A stretch of 64,000 nt of DNA from Clavibacter sp. VKM Ac-2872 (GCF_015351105.1 NZ_JADKRR010000003.1:95068-159067); one strand, 5' to 3'. Shown: positions 47,129 to 56,203, counted from the first letter of the stretch. Made by a program: numbers and translations. The notes: a model not told the origin generated them from the letters alone.

Positions 47129-48598
47129 ATGCAGCACCACGACCTCAGCGTCATCCCCGACTTCCTCGCGGCGTGGATGCGCGAGCAGCGCTGGTTCGCC
47201 TCCAAGGGCACCGAGCCGCGCCTCGAGCGCATCGGCGGCTGGAGCTTCAGCGACGAGGGCTGGTTCGCCCGCATCGAGACGCATCTGATCATCGACCACG
47301 GCAGCGCCAAGCCCGTCCTGTACCAGGTGCCGCTCACCTACCGGCAGGCGCCGCTGGAGGAGCTGAAGCCCTTCCACATCGGCACCACCGTCGAGGACGA
47401 CGGCGTCGAGCTGCACGTCTACGACGGCCCGCACGACCCCGCGTACGCATGGGCGCTCATCCGCACCATCCTCGACGACCGCGACGCCGACGTCGACGAG
47501 ACGTCGCTCGGCGCGACCGCGCGCGGCCAGCGCCAGCCGGGCGTCGAGATCGCGACGGTCGTCGGATCCCATGTGCTCTCGGGCGAGCAGTCGAACACGT
47601 CGATCATCTACGACATGGTCTCGGCGGACGGCCACGCCGTGAACCCGATGATCGTGAAGGTCTTCCGCGCGCTGCACCACGGCGAGAACCCCGACGTCGT
47701 GCTCCAGTCGGCCATCGCGGGCGCCGGATCCCGGCTCGTGCCGCAGACCATGGGCAGCGTGCTCGCCGAGTGGAGTGACTCCGGCCGCGAGGAGGGACGC
47801 GCCGTCGGGCACGTCGCCTTCGCGCAGGAGTTCCTCCCCGGCGTGACCGACGCCTGGCGCGTCGCGCTCCGCGCCGCCGAGGCCGACGCCGACTTCCAGG
47901 CCGAGGCCCGCGCGCTCGGCGAGGCGACCGCCGACGTGCACGCCACGCTCGCCGCCGCGCTCCCCACCGTCGAGGCCACGCCCGACGTCATCGAGGGGAT
48001 CATGGTCAGCTTCCGCCGCCGCCACGCGACGGCCGAGCGCGAGGTCCCCGAGATCGCCGCCTTCCACGACGCCATCTCGAGCGTGTACGACGCCGCCGAG
48101 AAGGGCGAGTGGCCGAAGCTGCAGCGCATCCACGGCGACTACCACCTCGGCCAGGTGCTCTCGGTGCCGAACCGCGGCTGGGTGCTCCTCGACTTCGAGG
48201 GCGAGCCGCTGCGGCCGATGCACGAGCGCTCGCTGCCCGACGTCACGCTCCGCGACGTCGCCGGCATGCTCCGCTCGTTCGACTACGTCGCCGGCTCCTA
48301 CGCGCTCGCGCACCCCGGCAAGTCCGCCGCCGCGTGGGCGTCCGCCGCGCGCCGCGCGTTCGTCGACGGCTACATCGCCCGCTCCGGCACCGACCTCCGC
48401 GCGAACCGGGCCCTGCTCGACGCGTTCGAGATCGACAAGGCCGTCTACGAGGCGATCTACGAGGTGCGCAACCGGCCCGGCTGGCTGTCGATCCCGCTGC
48501 AGGCCGTCGCGCGCCTCGCCACCCGCTCGAGCACGCTCGGCGCGGTGACGACGCCGGGCGCGACCGGTCCGCGCGAGGCCGGGCCGCTCACCTCCTGA
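47129..48598 (+). CDS. maltokinase-like sugar kinase
   Basis: 489 residues. The N-terminal cap begins 'LAAWMREQRWFASKG', the typical start of the maltokinase N-cap; the kinase core has 'GEQSNTSIIYD', the catalytic 'LQRIHGDYHLGQVL' and the metal motif 'WVLLDFEGEP'. Actinobacterial Mak/Pep2 makes maltose-1-phosphate for the GlgE pathway, but a sister group consists of glucosamine kinases. No treS, glgE or glgB is adjacent, so the orphan position leaves both options open. Confidence 0.82.
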   Translation: MQHHDLSVIPDFLAAWMREQRWFASKGTEPRLERIGGWSFSDEGWFARIETHLIIDHGSAKPVLYQVPLTYRQAPLEELKPFHIGTTVEDDGVELHVYDGPHDPAYAWALIRTILDDRDADVDETSLGATARGQRQPGVEIATVVGSHVLSGEQSNTSIIYDMVSADGHAVNPMIVKVFRALHHGENPDVVLQSAIAGAGSRLVPQTMGSVLAEWSDSGREEGRAVGHVAFAQEFLPGVTDAWRVALRAAEADADFQAEARALGEATADVHATLAAALPTVEATPDVIEGIMVSFRRRHATAEREVPEIAAFHDAISSVYDAAEKGEWPKLQRIHGDYHLGQVLSVPNRGWVLLDFEGEPLRPMHERSLPDVTLRDVAGMLRSFDYVAGSYALAHPGKSAAAWASAARRAFVDGYIARSGTDLRANRALLDAFEIDKAVYEAIYEVRNRPGWLSIPLQAVARLATRSSTLGAVTTPGATGPREAGPLTS

Positions 48599-48735
48599 TC
48601 CTCTGGGATGCAGGGCGCGTGCTGCGCCGGGTCTGTGCACTTCTCCGACGCCAACACCGAAATGCCTTTTATCTTTCACCCGCGGCAATGAGGGTGCAGT
48701 GAACGGCGATCCGTGATCGTCGAGAAGAGGTAGTT

Positions 48736-49107
48736 GTGCGTGCAAGACGCGTCATCCTGAGCATCAGTGCGGTCGGCCTGCTCACGTTCGGACTTGCGGC
48801 CCCCGCACAGGCCGAGGTCCTCGACCAGTGGGGAGAGCAGCCGACCACCTACTGCTCGTCGTCCGTGGGTTGCTACATGGATCACGGCCGCCCGGTGCAC
48901 ACCACCTACGGCCCGCACCTGACGTTGCACGAGCAGGCCCGTCAGCGGCGCTGCTACCTGCGGCTCGCGGGAACCGGATTCGCCGGTGCCGGTGGTGTGA
49001 TGACGGGGAACTGGCTCGCTGTCCTCGGGGCAGCGTTCAACGGAGGAGAAGCGCTCGAGGGGGTGTGCAGTGATTTCTGGAACGCGACGTCGAGATTTAG
49101 GCACTGA
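48736..49107 (+). CDS. small secreted cysteine/glycine protein, possibly bacteriocin-like
   Basis: 123 residues from a GTG at 48736 (AGAGG about 6 bases upstream). Signal peptide MRARRVILSISAVGLLTFGL with cleavage after 'APAQA'. The mature 97 residues contain four Cys ('YCSSSVGCYMD', 'RRCYLRL', 'GVCSDFW') and a Gly-rich hydrophobic segment 'GFAGAGGVMTGNWLAVLGAAFNGG' halves that could insert into membranes. Lower GC than neighbours. No family recognised; a bacteriocin-like role is a guess from size, signal, Cys and the following small membrane protein. Confidence 0.6.
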   Translation: MRARRVILSISAVGLLTFGLAAPAQAEVLDQWGEQPTTYCSSSVGCYMDHGRPVHTTYGPHLTLHEQARQRRCYLRLAGTGFAGAGGVMTGNWLAVLGAAFNGGEALEGVCSDFWNATSRFRH

Positions 49108-49120
49108 GGGGAAGGGGCAG

Positions 49121-49294
49121 ATGTTCGGACAGATCCTCCTCGCCCTCGTGGGCATCGGATTGATCTTCTTGTCGATCCCGTACGGAGCCACTGATGGGGC
49201 TGGCAGCTGGTGGGGTGTGCTCGGTGGCGCGCTCATCGTCGTGGGTGCCGTGGTCGTCGCAATCCGAAGGCGACGTCCACGACCGGAGGACTGA
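49121..49294 (+). CDS. small two-TM membrane protein
   Basis: 57 residues from ATG 49121, with AAGGGG just upstream. Two hydrophobic segments ('FGQILLALVGIGLIFLSIPYG' and 'WWGVLGGALIVVGAVVVAI') and a basic tail 'RRRRPRPED'. It starts 13 bases after the secreted-protein gene and is likely co-transcribed with it. Size and layout would suit an immunity or export helper. A strong hairpin follows. Confidence 0.6.
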   Translation: MFGQILLALVGIGLIFLSIPYGATDGAGSWWGVLGGALIVVGAVVVAIRRRRPRPED

Positions 49295-49333
49295 AGCGCG
49301 CACGAGCTTCGGACGGCAGCAGAGGGCAGGACA

Positions 49334-49379
49334 GGGGGCATGCGCACCTTCGGAACTCATCGAAGGTGCGCATGCCCCC
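49334..49379 (+). terminator. long hairpin terminator
   Basis: Perfect 19-bp stem, GGGGGCATGCGCACCTTCG paired with CGAAGGTGCGCATGCCCCC, loop of 8. It ends 5 bases before the promoter of the next gene. Confidence 0.75.
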
Positions 49380-49384
49380 GTCGG

Positions 49385-49390
49385 TAGGCT
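49385..49390 (+). promoter_or_regulatory. -10 box, likely leaderless start
   Basis: TAGGCT with 6 bases to the ATG at 49397. Confidence 0.5.
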
Positions 49391-49396
49391 GACGGG

Positions 49397-51562
49397 ATGA
49401 CCGACCCCGCCATCCCGGCCGTCTCCTCCCCCGCATCCGACTCCCCCGCCACCCCTCCCGTCGCGGAGCAGCGCCCGTTCGAGCGCACCTTCCACGGCGA
49501 CACGTTCGTGGACCGCTACGAGTGGCTGCGCGACAAGGACGACGCGCGGGTCATCGCGCACCTCGAGGACGAGAACGCGTACACGGAGGGGCAGACCGCG
49601 CACCTGGAGCCGCTGCGCGAGCGGATCTTCACAGAGATCAAGGACCGCACGCAGGAGACCGACCTCTCGGTGCCCGTCCGCGAGGGCGACTGGTGGTACT
49701 ACGCCCGCACGGTCGAGGGGTCGCAGTACGCGATCCGCTGCCGCCGCCCCATCGCGGGTCCCGACGACTGGACGCCGCCCGCCATCGAGCCCGCGGCCGA
49801 CGGCGCCGCGATCCCCGGCGAGCAGGTGCTCCTCGACTCCAACGCCGAGGCGGACGGCCACGAGTTCTTCTCCCTCGGCGCGTTCGAGGTCAGCCCCGAC
49901 GGATCCCTCCTCGCCTACTCCACCGACACCGAGGGCGACGAGCGGTTCACGCTCAAGATCCGCGACCTGGCCACGGGCGAGGACCTCGCCGACGAGATCC
50001 CCGGCACCAGCCACGGCGCCACGTTCTCGGCGCACGGCGACCACCTCTTCTACGTCACGGTCGACGACGCCTGGCGCCCCGACACCGTGTGGCGCCACCG
50101 CGTCGGCACCCCCGCGTCGCAGGACGTGAAGGTGTTCACCGAGCCCGACGAGAGCTACTTCGTCGGCTTCGGCATGACGCGCAGCCGCCAGTACCTCACC
50201 ATCTACGTCGGCTCGAAGATCACGACCGAGGTGCTGCTGCTCGACGCCGGGGATCCCACGGGCCAGTTCCGCTCGGTGTGGCCGCGCCGCCACGGCGTCG
50301 AGTACGACGTCGACCACGCGGTCATCGACGGCAGCGACCGGCTCCTCATCCTGCACAACGACGGCGCCACCAACTTCGAGCTGATCGACGTGCCCGCCGA
50401 CGACCCGACCTCCACGACCGACCGCCAGGTCGTCATCCCCCACGACGACGAGGTGCGCCTCGAGGACGCCAGCGCGTTCGCCGACCACCTCGTGATCTCG
50501 TACCGCCGCGAGGGCCTCACCCGCGTGGGCGTGATCCCCTTCGACCGCGTCCTCGACGGCGAGCAGCTGCACGAGATCGCGTTCGACGAGCCGATCTACA
50601 CGGTCGGCACGGCAGGCAACCCCGAGTTCGCGCAGCCCACGATCCGCCTCGGCTACACGAGCCTCGCGACCCCGGCCACCACCTACGACTACGTGCTCGC
50701 GACGCGCGAGCTCCGGCTCCTCAAGCAGCAGCCCGTGCGCGGCGGCTACGACCCCGACGACTACGTGCAGGCCCGCGAGTGGGCGACGGCGGAGGACGGG
50801 ACCGAGATCCCGCTGTCCGTCGTCTACAAGCGCGGCCTCGTGCACCCCGGCACGCCCGCGCCCCTCCTGCTCTACGGCTACGGATCGTACGAGGCGAGCA
50901 TCGACCCGTCGTTCTCCATCGCCCGGCTGTCGCTGCTCGACCGGGGCATGGCGTTCGTCATCGCGCACGTGCGCGGGGGCGGCGAGATGGGTCGACGCTG
51001 GTACGACGAGGGCAAGACGCTCACCAAGAAGAACACGTTCACCGACTTCGTCGCCGCGGCCGACCACCTCATCGCGCGCGGGTGGACGAGCCCGGAGAAG
51101 CTGGTGGCCGAGGGCCGCAGCGCCGGCGGCCTGCTGATGGGCGCGGTCGCGAACATCGCGCCGGACCGGTTCGCGGGGATCCTCGCGGGCGTGCCGTTCG
51201 TCGACGCGCTCACGAGCATCCTCGACCCGTCGCTGCCGCTCACCGTGATCGAGTGGGACGAGTGGGGCGACCCGCTGCACGACCCCGAGGTCTACGCGTA
51301 CATGAAGTCGTACACGCCCTACGAGAACGTGCGCGAGGACGTGCAGTACCCGCGGATCCTCGCGGTCACGAGCCTGAACGACACGCGCGTGCTCTACGTC
51401 GAGCCCGCCAAGTGGACCGCCCGCCTCCGCGAGGTCGGCGCGCCCGTGCTGCTGCGCACGGAGATGCAGGCCGGCCACGGCGGCAAGTCGGGCCGGTACG
51501 ACGCGTGGCGCGAGCGCGCATCCGACTACGCGTGGGTACTGGACGTGGCGGGGCTCGCCTAG
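49397..51562 (+). CDS. prolyl oligopeptidase family serine peptidase (oligopeptidase B-like)
   Basis: 721 residues. N-terminal beta-propeller from 'RTFHGDTFVDRYEWLRDKDD'; C-terminal alpha/beta-hydrolase with 'LLLYGYGSYEASIDPSFS', 'AHVRGGGEMGRRWYDEGK', the nucleophile 'VAEGRSAGGLLMGAV', and 'LRTEMQAGHGGKSGRYD' (catalytic His). The GRSAGG elbow and RGGGE-x-G match oligopeptidase B / PtrB, which cleaves short peptides after basic residues in the cytosol. No signal peptide. Confidence 0.92.
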   Translation: MTDPAIPAVSSPASDSPATPPVAEQRPFERTFHGDTFVDRYEWLRDKDDARVIAHLEDENAYTEGQTAHLEPLRERIFTEIKDRTQETDLSVPVREGDWWYYARTVEGSQYAIRCRRPIAGPDDWTPPAIEPAADGAAIPGEQVLLDSNAEADGHEFFSLGAFEVSPDGSLLAYSTDTEGDERFTLKIRDLATGEDLADEIPGTSHGATFSAHGDHLFYVTVDDAWRPDTVWRHRVGTPASQDVKVFTEPDESYFVGFGMTRSRQYLTIYVGSKITTEVLLLDAGDPTGQFRSVWPRRHGVEYDVDHAVIDGSDRLLILHNDGATNFELIDVPADDPTSTTDRQVVIPHDDEVRLEDASAFADHLVISYRREGLTRVGVIPFDRVLDGEQLHEIAFDEPIYTVGTAGNPEFAQPTIRLGYTSLATPATTYDYVLATRELRLLKQQPVRGGYDPDDYVQAREWATAEDGTEIPLSVVYKRGLVHPGTPAPLLLYGYGSYEASIDPSFSIARLSLLDRGMAFVIAHVRGGGEMGRRWYDEGKTLTKKNTFTDFVAAADHLIARGWTSPEKLVAEGRSAGGLLMGAVANIAPDRFAGILAGVPFVDALTSILDPSLPLTVIEWDEWGDPLHDPEVYAYMKSYTPYENVREDVQYPRILAVTSLNDTRVLYVEPAKWTARLREVGAPVLLRTEMQAGHGGKSGRYDAWRERASDYAWVLDVAGLA

Positions 51563-51584
51563 CGCGGGACGGCGCGACCTCCTG

Positions 51585-51625
51585 CCGCCGCGCTGGGCGC
51601 TGTCTGATCGCGAGCAGCGCGGCGG
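51585..51625 (+). terminator. hairpin terminator after the peptidase gene
   Basis: 11-bp perfect stem, CCGCCGCGCTG (51585-51595) with CAGCGCGGCGG (51615-51625), 22 bases after the stop. Confidence 0.6.
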
Positions 51626-51747
51626 TGTCCGCGTGATTTTGGTCTCCGGGGCTGCCGCTGCGTCCGGCTTCGAGGAGGGCCGAGATGGGGCACTGGTGGG
51701 GACTCCCCAGAACGAGCCGGCGGGCTCGCGCCGTTCCAAGGATCGGC

Positions 51748-51753
51748 TATCAT
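51748..51753 (+). promoter_or_regulatory. -10 box of the putative abi-linked RNA
   Basis: TATCAT matches the -10 consensus at 5 of 6 positions and stands out in this GC-rich context. A convincing -35 is not visible. The expected start is near 51760. Confidence 0.5.
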
Positions 51754-51759
51754 TGACTC

Positions 51760-51816
51760 AATCGACCCCCTCCCAAGCCTCTCCACGATGCTCAAATGGG
51801 AGGGGCCTTTTTCTTT
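51760..51816 (+). ncRNA. putative short non-coding RNA (or attenuator) upstream of the Abi gene
   Basis: The unit from the predicted start near 51760 to the end of a strong intrinsic terminator is about 57 nt. The terminator is CCCCTCCCA (51767-51775) pairing perfectly with TGGGAGGGG (51797-51805) around a 21-base loop, then CCTTTTTCTTT. This is the only terminator with a real T-run that I see in the window. It ends 12 bases before the Abi start codon. Two further hairpins (51697-51709 and 51713-51728) lie just upstream and could belong to a longer RNA. Either an RNA partner of the Abi protein or a transcription attenuator. Confidence 0.5.
51767..51816 (+). terminator. intrinsic terminator with T-run before the Abi gene
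   Basis: 9-bp perfect stem plus 8 T in the following 11 bases; located between promoter and coding sequence rather than after a gene. Confidence 0.8.
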
Positions 51817-51828
51817 CCGAGGGGTGCG

Positions 51829-52731
51829 ATGAAGCCCTATCTGTCCTGGCACGATCAGACCGCTCTGATGGTCGGCCGTGGCCTGATAGTGCCCGACGAA
51901 TCGGACTGCGCCCGGTTCCTGGCGGCGCACAACTACTACCGCTTCTCGGGGTACGCGCGCTACTTCCAGAGAGCTCCGCATCTCGGCGACGATCACTTCG
52001 TGAACGGGACTGCATTCGACGACGTCCGCGGGGTCTACGTCGCCGACGAGGCACTGCGCGATTCTCTCGTCCGGCCGCTCGCTCAGGTCGAGCTCCTGCT
52101 GCGGTCGCATGTGGCACATGTCATCGGCCGTGAGCACGGCCCGTATCAGACGTATCTCGAGCAGGACTTCTACACGGACGTCGGGGGTCGGGAGGCGACC
52201 GTGGAGTCCTGTCTCCGGGACATCGACCGCAGCAAGGACCGGCACATCCTCCGCTACCGCGGGCAGGCAGGAGAGGACGCCGACTACAGGCGACTGCCGG
52301 TGTGGTCCGCTGTGGAAGCGTGGTCGTTCGGGACCTTGTCCAAGGCGATCGAGCGGGGAGCACAAGGGGCACTCGCCGACTCCGTAGCGACGAGCATCGG
52401 CGTCGCGAAAGCCGGGTTCGCTTATCGCGTGAGGGCCTTCGTCTACCTCCGCAATCGCTGCGCCCATCACAACAGGTTGTGGAATCACTCGATCGTCGAT
52501 GCCGGACCGACGCCCAACAACGTTCGGACCAAGGCCAAACGGCTCGCGGGCCAGTTCGGCCCTCGATCGGTGCTTGACGTGATCGCGTCGCTCGATGACA
52601 TGCTCACCCGAGCCGACGTCGCCCTCCCTCTCCTAGCCGTGCTGGTCGAGACCCACGAGCGGGAGGGCCGCTTCTGGCGAGGTCTGGCCACACCCGAAGG
52701 GCCGACAGACCACTCAGACGCTCCGGGATGA
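51829..52731 (+). CDS. Abi_2/AbiF-type abortive infection HEPN protein
   Basis: 300 residues from ATG 51829 (GAGGGG 4 bases upstream). 'HNYYRFSGYARYF' and 'GTAFDDVRGVYVADEALR' are N-terminal Abi_2 (AbiD/AbiF) signatures. The HEPN RNase motif R208-x4-H213 lies in 'YLRNRCAHHNRLWN', the usual Abi_2 C-terminal block; a second R92-x4-H97 sits in 'EVELLLRSHVAHVIG'-like context at E88-R92. Abi_2 proteins act in phage defence, probably as RNA-cleaving toxins. GC is visibly lower than in flanking genes, suggesting transfer. The unusual upstream promoter-terminator unit suggests RNA-based control. Confidence 0.88.
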   Translation: MKPYLSWHDQTALMVGRGLIVPDESDCARFLAAHNYYRFSGYARYFQRAPHLGDDHFVNGTAFDDVRGVYVADEALRDSLVRPLAQVELLLRSHVAHVIGREHGPYQTYLEQDFYTDVGGREATVESCLRDIDRSKDRHILRYRGQAGEDADYRRLPVWSAVEAWSFGTLSKAIERGAQGALADSVATSIGVAKAGFAYRVRAFVYLRNRCAHHNRLWNHSIVDAGPTPNNVRTKAKRLAGQFGPRSVLDVIASLDDMLTRADVALPLLAVLVETHEREGRFWRGLATPEGPTDHSDAPG

Positions 52732-52844
52732 ACGTCTGATTCGTCGCCCCCTCGTCCGTGAGATCACATGTCGCATCGACCCCACCACGACCGCGGAGCG
52801 TCCCGGCCTCGCCGGTCGGCCCGGCGGTGCGACGCGTCTGCCCC

Positions 52845-52850
52845 TAGGGT
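52845..52850 (+). promoter_or_regulatory. -10 box of the thiamine operon
   Basis: TAGGGT, about 10 bases before the first conserved bases of the TPP riboswitch. Confidence 0.5.
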
Positions 52851-52859
52851 GGATCCCTG

Positions 52860-52931
52860 ACACGGGGTGCCCACGAGGGCTGAGATGAGACCCGTCGCAC
52901 CTGATCCGGTTCGCACCGGCGGAGGGATGTC
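52860..52931 (+). promoter_or_regulatory. TPP riboswitch (THI element)
   Basis: Conserved THI-box parts in order: ACGGGGTGCC, GGGCTGAGATGAGACCC, ACCTGATCCGGTT and CACCGGCGGAGGGA. The last segment ends just before the thiM ATG (52935), so the riboswitch probably controls translation by hiding the ribosome-binding site. Confidence 0.93.
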
Positions 52932-52934
52932 AAC

Positions 52935-53762
52935 ATGAGCGCTGCGCGCCCATCAGCCCACGAGACCACCGGGACGGGGACCGCATCGGCGGACCTCCTC
53001 CGCCTGCTGCGGGAGCGCACGCCGCTCGTGCAGTGCATCACGAACGCCGTCGTCACCGGCTTCACCGCGAACGTCCTCCTCGCGCTGGGCGCCGCGCCCG
53101 CCATGACGGACGTGCCGACCGAGGCGGGGCCGTTCGCGCGGATCGCGTCGGGCCTGCTCGTCAACCTCGGGACGCCGCACGCGGAGCAGCGGGAGGCGGC
53201 CGTCGAGGCCGCCCACGCGGCGCGCGCTGCGGGGACGCCGTGGGTGCTGGATCCCGTCGCGGTCGGCGCCCTCCCCGTGCGGACGCGGCTCGCGCACGAG
53301 CTCGTCGCGCTGTCGCCGACCATCGTGCGCGGCAACGCGTCGGAGGTCATCGCGCTGGCGACCGGCGGCGCGGGCGGCCGCGGGGTCGACGCGACGGACG
53401 ACGTGGAGCAGGCGCTCGACGCCGCGACGCTGCTGGCCCGGACGTACGGCACGGTCGTCGCCGTGTCCGGACCGGTCGACCACCTCACCGACGGCACGCG
53501 GCTCGTGCGCGTGCACACGGGCGACGCGCTGCTGACGAAGGTCACGGGCGGCGGCTGCGCCCTCGGCGCCGTCATGGCGGCGTTCGCGTCGCTGGATCCG
53601 GATCCGCTGCGGGCCGCCGTCGCCGCGACGAGCGTCTACACGATCGCCGCGGAGGTCGCCGCCGAGGGATCGAGCGGGCCGGGCTCCTTCGCGGTCGCGC
53701 TGCTCGACGCGCTCGACGCCGTCACGCCCGAGCTGGTCGCCCGGCGCGAGCGCCTCTCGTGA
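52935..53762 (+). CDS. thiM: hydroxyethylthiazole kinase
   Basis: 275 residues. '[29 protein letters not shown]' is the ThiM N-terminal signature; '[15 protein letters not shown]', '[10 protein letters not shown]' and '[16 protein letters not shown]' (catalytic Cys/anion hole) confirm it. It phosphorylates hydroxyethylthiazole for thiamine salvage. First gene after the TPP riboswitch; its stop overlaps the next start (GTGA). Confidence 0.94.
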   Translation: MSAARPSAHETTGTGTASADLLRLLRERTPLVQCITNAVVTGFTANVLLALGAAPAMTDVPTEAGPFARIASGLLVNLGTPHAEQREAAVEAAHAARAAGTPWVLDPVAVGALPVRTRLAHELVALSPTIVRGNASEVIALATGGAGGRGVDATDDVEQALDAATLLARTYGTVVAVSGPVDHLTDGTRLVRVHTGDALLTKVTGGGCALGAVMAAFASLDPDPLRAAVAATSVYTIAAEVAAEGSSGPGSFAVALLDALDAVTPELVARRERLS

Positions 53763-56035
53763 GCGCGCTCGACCTCTCCGTCTACCTCGTCACCGATCCC
53801 GCCCTGTGCGGTGAGCGCGGCGTGCCCGCGGTCGTCGCCGCGGCGGTGGCGGGCGGGGCGACGACCGTGCAGATCCGCGACAAGCACGCGAGCGCGGCCG
53901 AGCTGCTGGCGACGGTGACCGAGGCGGCCGCGGCCATCGACGCGCACGCCTCCGCGCACCCCCACGCCCACCGGCCGCTGCTGCTCGTCGACGACCGCGT
54001 CGACGTCGTCCTCGCGGCCCTCGCCGGCGGCGTGCGCGTCGACGGCGTGCACGTGGGCCAGTCGGACGTGCCGGCCGCCCTCGTGCGGCGGATGCTCGAC
54101 GCGGCCAGCCCGGACCGCCACCTCGTCGTGGGCCTCACCGCGAACGCGCCCGAGCACGTCCAGGCGGTGCGCGCGCTCGCGGCGGGCACGGTCGACTACC
54201 TCGGCGTCGGCGTGATCCGCCCCACGACCACCAAGCCCGACCACCCCGCGCCGCTCGGGCACGACGGGTTCGGGATCATCGCCGGCCTCTCCCCCGTCCC
54301 CTGCGTCGCGATCGGCGGCGTGGACGTGGGCGACGTGGAGCCGATCGCCGCGGCGGGCGGAGCGGGCACGGCCGTCGTGTCGGCGATCTGCGCGGCGGAG
54401 GATCCCGAGGCGGCGACGCGCGAGCTCGCGGACGCGTGGGCACGGGTGCGGTCGGGGGCGGACGCCGCGACGGCTCCCGGCGCGACCGGCGCGGATCCGG
54501 TCGAGGCGGCGACCCCCGAGCCGGTCACGCCCCCCGCGGCTGCCGACCGCACGCGCGTCCCCCGCGTCCTCAGCATCGCGGGCACGGATCCCACGGGCGG
54601 CGCCGGCATCCAGGCCGACCTCAAGTCCATCGCGGCGAACGGCGGCTACGGCATGGCCGTGGTCACCGCGCTCGTCGCGCAGAACACGGCGGGCGTGCGG
54701 GAGATCCACGTGCCGCCCGTGGCGTTCCTGCGCGCGCAGCTCGACGCGGTGTCCGACGACGTCGTGATCGACGCCGTGAAGGTCGGCATGCTCGGCTCGG
54801 CCGCCGTGGTCGACGAGGTGGCCGACTGGCTGCGCGCGACGCGGCCGCCGGTCGTGGTGCTGGATCCGGTGATGGTCGCGCAGTCCGGCGACGCGCTCCT
54901 CGACGCGGACGCGACCGAGGCGCTCCGCCGCCTGCTGCCGCTCGCCGACGTCGTCACCCCGAACCTGCCCGAGCTCGCGGCGCTCCTCGGCGAGCGCGAG
55001 GCCGAGGGCTGGGAGGAGGCGCTCGCGCAGGGGCGGACGCTCGCGGCGCGCCACGGCGTCCGCGTGATCGTCAAGGGCGGGCACCTCCGCGTCGACGACT
55101 GCCCGGACGCGCTCGTCGTCCCCGGCGCGGGCGGCGCGGAGCCGACGGTGCACGTCGTCGACGGCCCGCGCATCGCCACCACCAGCGCGCACGGCACCGG
55201 CTGCTCCCTCTCCAGCGCGCTCGCGACGCTGCGCCCGCGCGGCGCCGGCTGGCGGGAGGCGCTCACGGAGGCGAAGGCCTGGCTCACCGGATCCCTCGTG
55301 CACGCCGAGGACCTGCGGGTCGGCGCCGGCGCGGGCCCGCTCGACCACCTGCGCGCGCTGTGGGACGCGGCCGGCACCCACGCCGGGCCGATCTCGGCGG
55401 AGATGTGGGCGGGATCCGCCGACCTCCGCCGCGAGATCGACGACCTCCCCTTCGTCCGCCGCCTCGGCGACGGCACGCTCCCCGAGGCGTGGTTCTCGCA
55501 CTACCTCGCGCAGGACGCGATCTACCTGCGCGCGTACTCCCGGGTGCTCGCCCGGGCGAGCCAGCTCGCGCCGACGCCGGACGCGCAGGTGGAGTGGGCC
55601 CGGGCGGCGGCCGACGCGATCGCCGCGGAGTCGGCGCTGCACGCGGAGTGGCTGTCCCGGCATCCGGCGCCGATGGTCGCGGGACCCGTGACGCGCGCGT
55701 ACGTCGACCACCTCCTCGCGCACGCCGCGACGAGCGACTACGCCGTCCTGGTCGCGGCCGTGCTGCCCTGCTACACGATCTACGCGGACGTCGGGACGCG
55801 GCTCCGCGCGGCGGGCCGGGCGGCGACGGCGGCCGGCGAGGCGCATCCGTACGGCGCGTGGCTGGCGACGTACGCGGATCCGGCGTTCGCGGAGGCCACG
55901 CGGCGCGCGTGCGAGCTGGTGGATGAGGCGGCGGTGCTCGCGGGACCGCTGCGGCGACCGGCGATGCTCGCTGCCGCCCGCCTGTCGGCGGCGTACGAGC
56001 GCGACTTCTTCCGCGCCCCGGAGGCGCTCGGCTGA
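53759..56035 (+). CDS. thiED: trifunctional ThiE-ThiD-TenA thiamine salvage protein
   Basis: 758 residues from the GTG at 53759, overlapping the thiM stop. Residues 1-230: thiamine-phosphate synthase ('[16 protein letters not shown]', '[10 protein letters not shown]', '[13 protein letters not shown]'). About 267-520: HMP(-P) kinase ThiD ('[21 protein letters not shown]', '[13 protein letters not shown]', '[16 protein letters not shown]'). About 543-758: TenA thiaminase II-like domain with the catalytic-Cys type motif '[14 protein letters not shown]'. Together with ThiM it can salvage thiazole and pyrimidine (including degraded) moieties and join them to thiamine phosphate. Confidence 0.93.
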   Translation: MSALDLSVYLVTDPALCGERGVPAVVAAAVAGGATTVQIRDKHASAAELLATVTEAAAAIDAHASAHPHAHRPLLLVDDRVDVVLAALAGGVRVDGVHVGQSDVPAALVRRMLDAASPDRHLVVGLTANAPEHVQAVRALAAGTVDYLGVGVIRPTTTKPDHPAPLGHDGFGIIAGLSPVPCVAIGGVDVGDVEPIAAAGGAGTAVVSAICAAEDPEAATRELADAWARVRSGADAATAPGATGADPVEAATPEPVTPPAAADRTRVPRVLSIAGTDPTGGAGIQADLKSIAANGGYGMAVVTALVAQNTAGVREIHVPPVAFLRAQLDAVSDDVVIDAVKVGMLGSAAVVDEVADWLRATRPPVVVLDPVMVAQSGDALLDADATEALRRLLPLADVVTPNLPELAALLGEREAEGWEEALAQGRTLAARHGVRVIVKGGHLRVDDCPDALVVPGAGGAEPTVHVVDGPRIATTSAHGTGCSLSSALATLRPRGAGWREALTEAKAWLTGSLVHAEDLRVGAGAGPLDHLRALWDAAGTHAGPISAEMWAGSADLRREIDDLPFVRRLGDGTLPEAWFSHYLAQDAIYLRAYSRVLARASQLAPTPDAQVEWARAAADAIAAESALHAEWLSRHPAPMVAGPVTRAYVDHLLAHAATSDYAVLVAAVLPCYTIYADVGTRLRAAGRAATAAGEAHPYGAWLATYADPAFAEATRRACELVDEAAVLAGPLRRPAMLAAARLSAAYERDFFRAPEALG

Positions 56036-56203
56036 TCGCCGGACGCCCGGCTGTGGTCGCGCCGCGGATCCGTCCCTGGGGACGCCCGGCCGCGTTCCCC
56101 ACCGCACCCGCGGGAGGATGCCCGTGCCCCGACGCGACCACCGCGCCGGGGCTCCCCGTTCCACGACCCGGGCATCCCGCATGCCCGACAGAGAGGACAC
56201 CGC

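Noticed and set aside
51796..51828. Earlier in-frame ATG for the Abi gene.
   Set aside because: It lies in the right arm of the terminator hairpin and has no ribosome-binding site; the ATG at 51829 has GAGGGG and begins with the conserved part.
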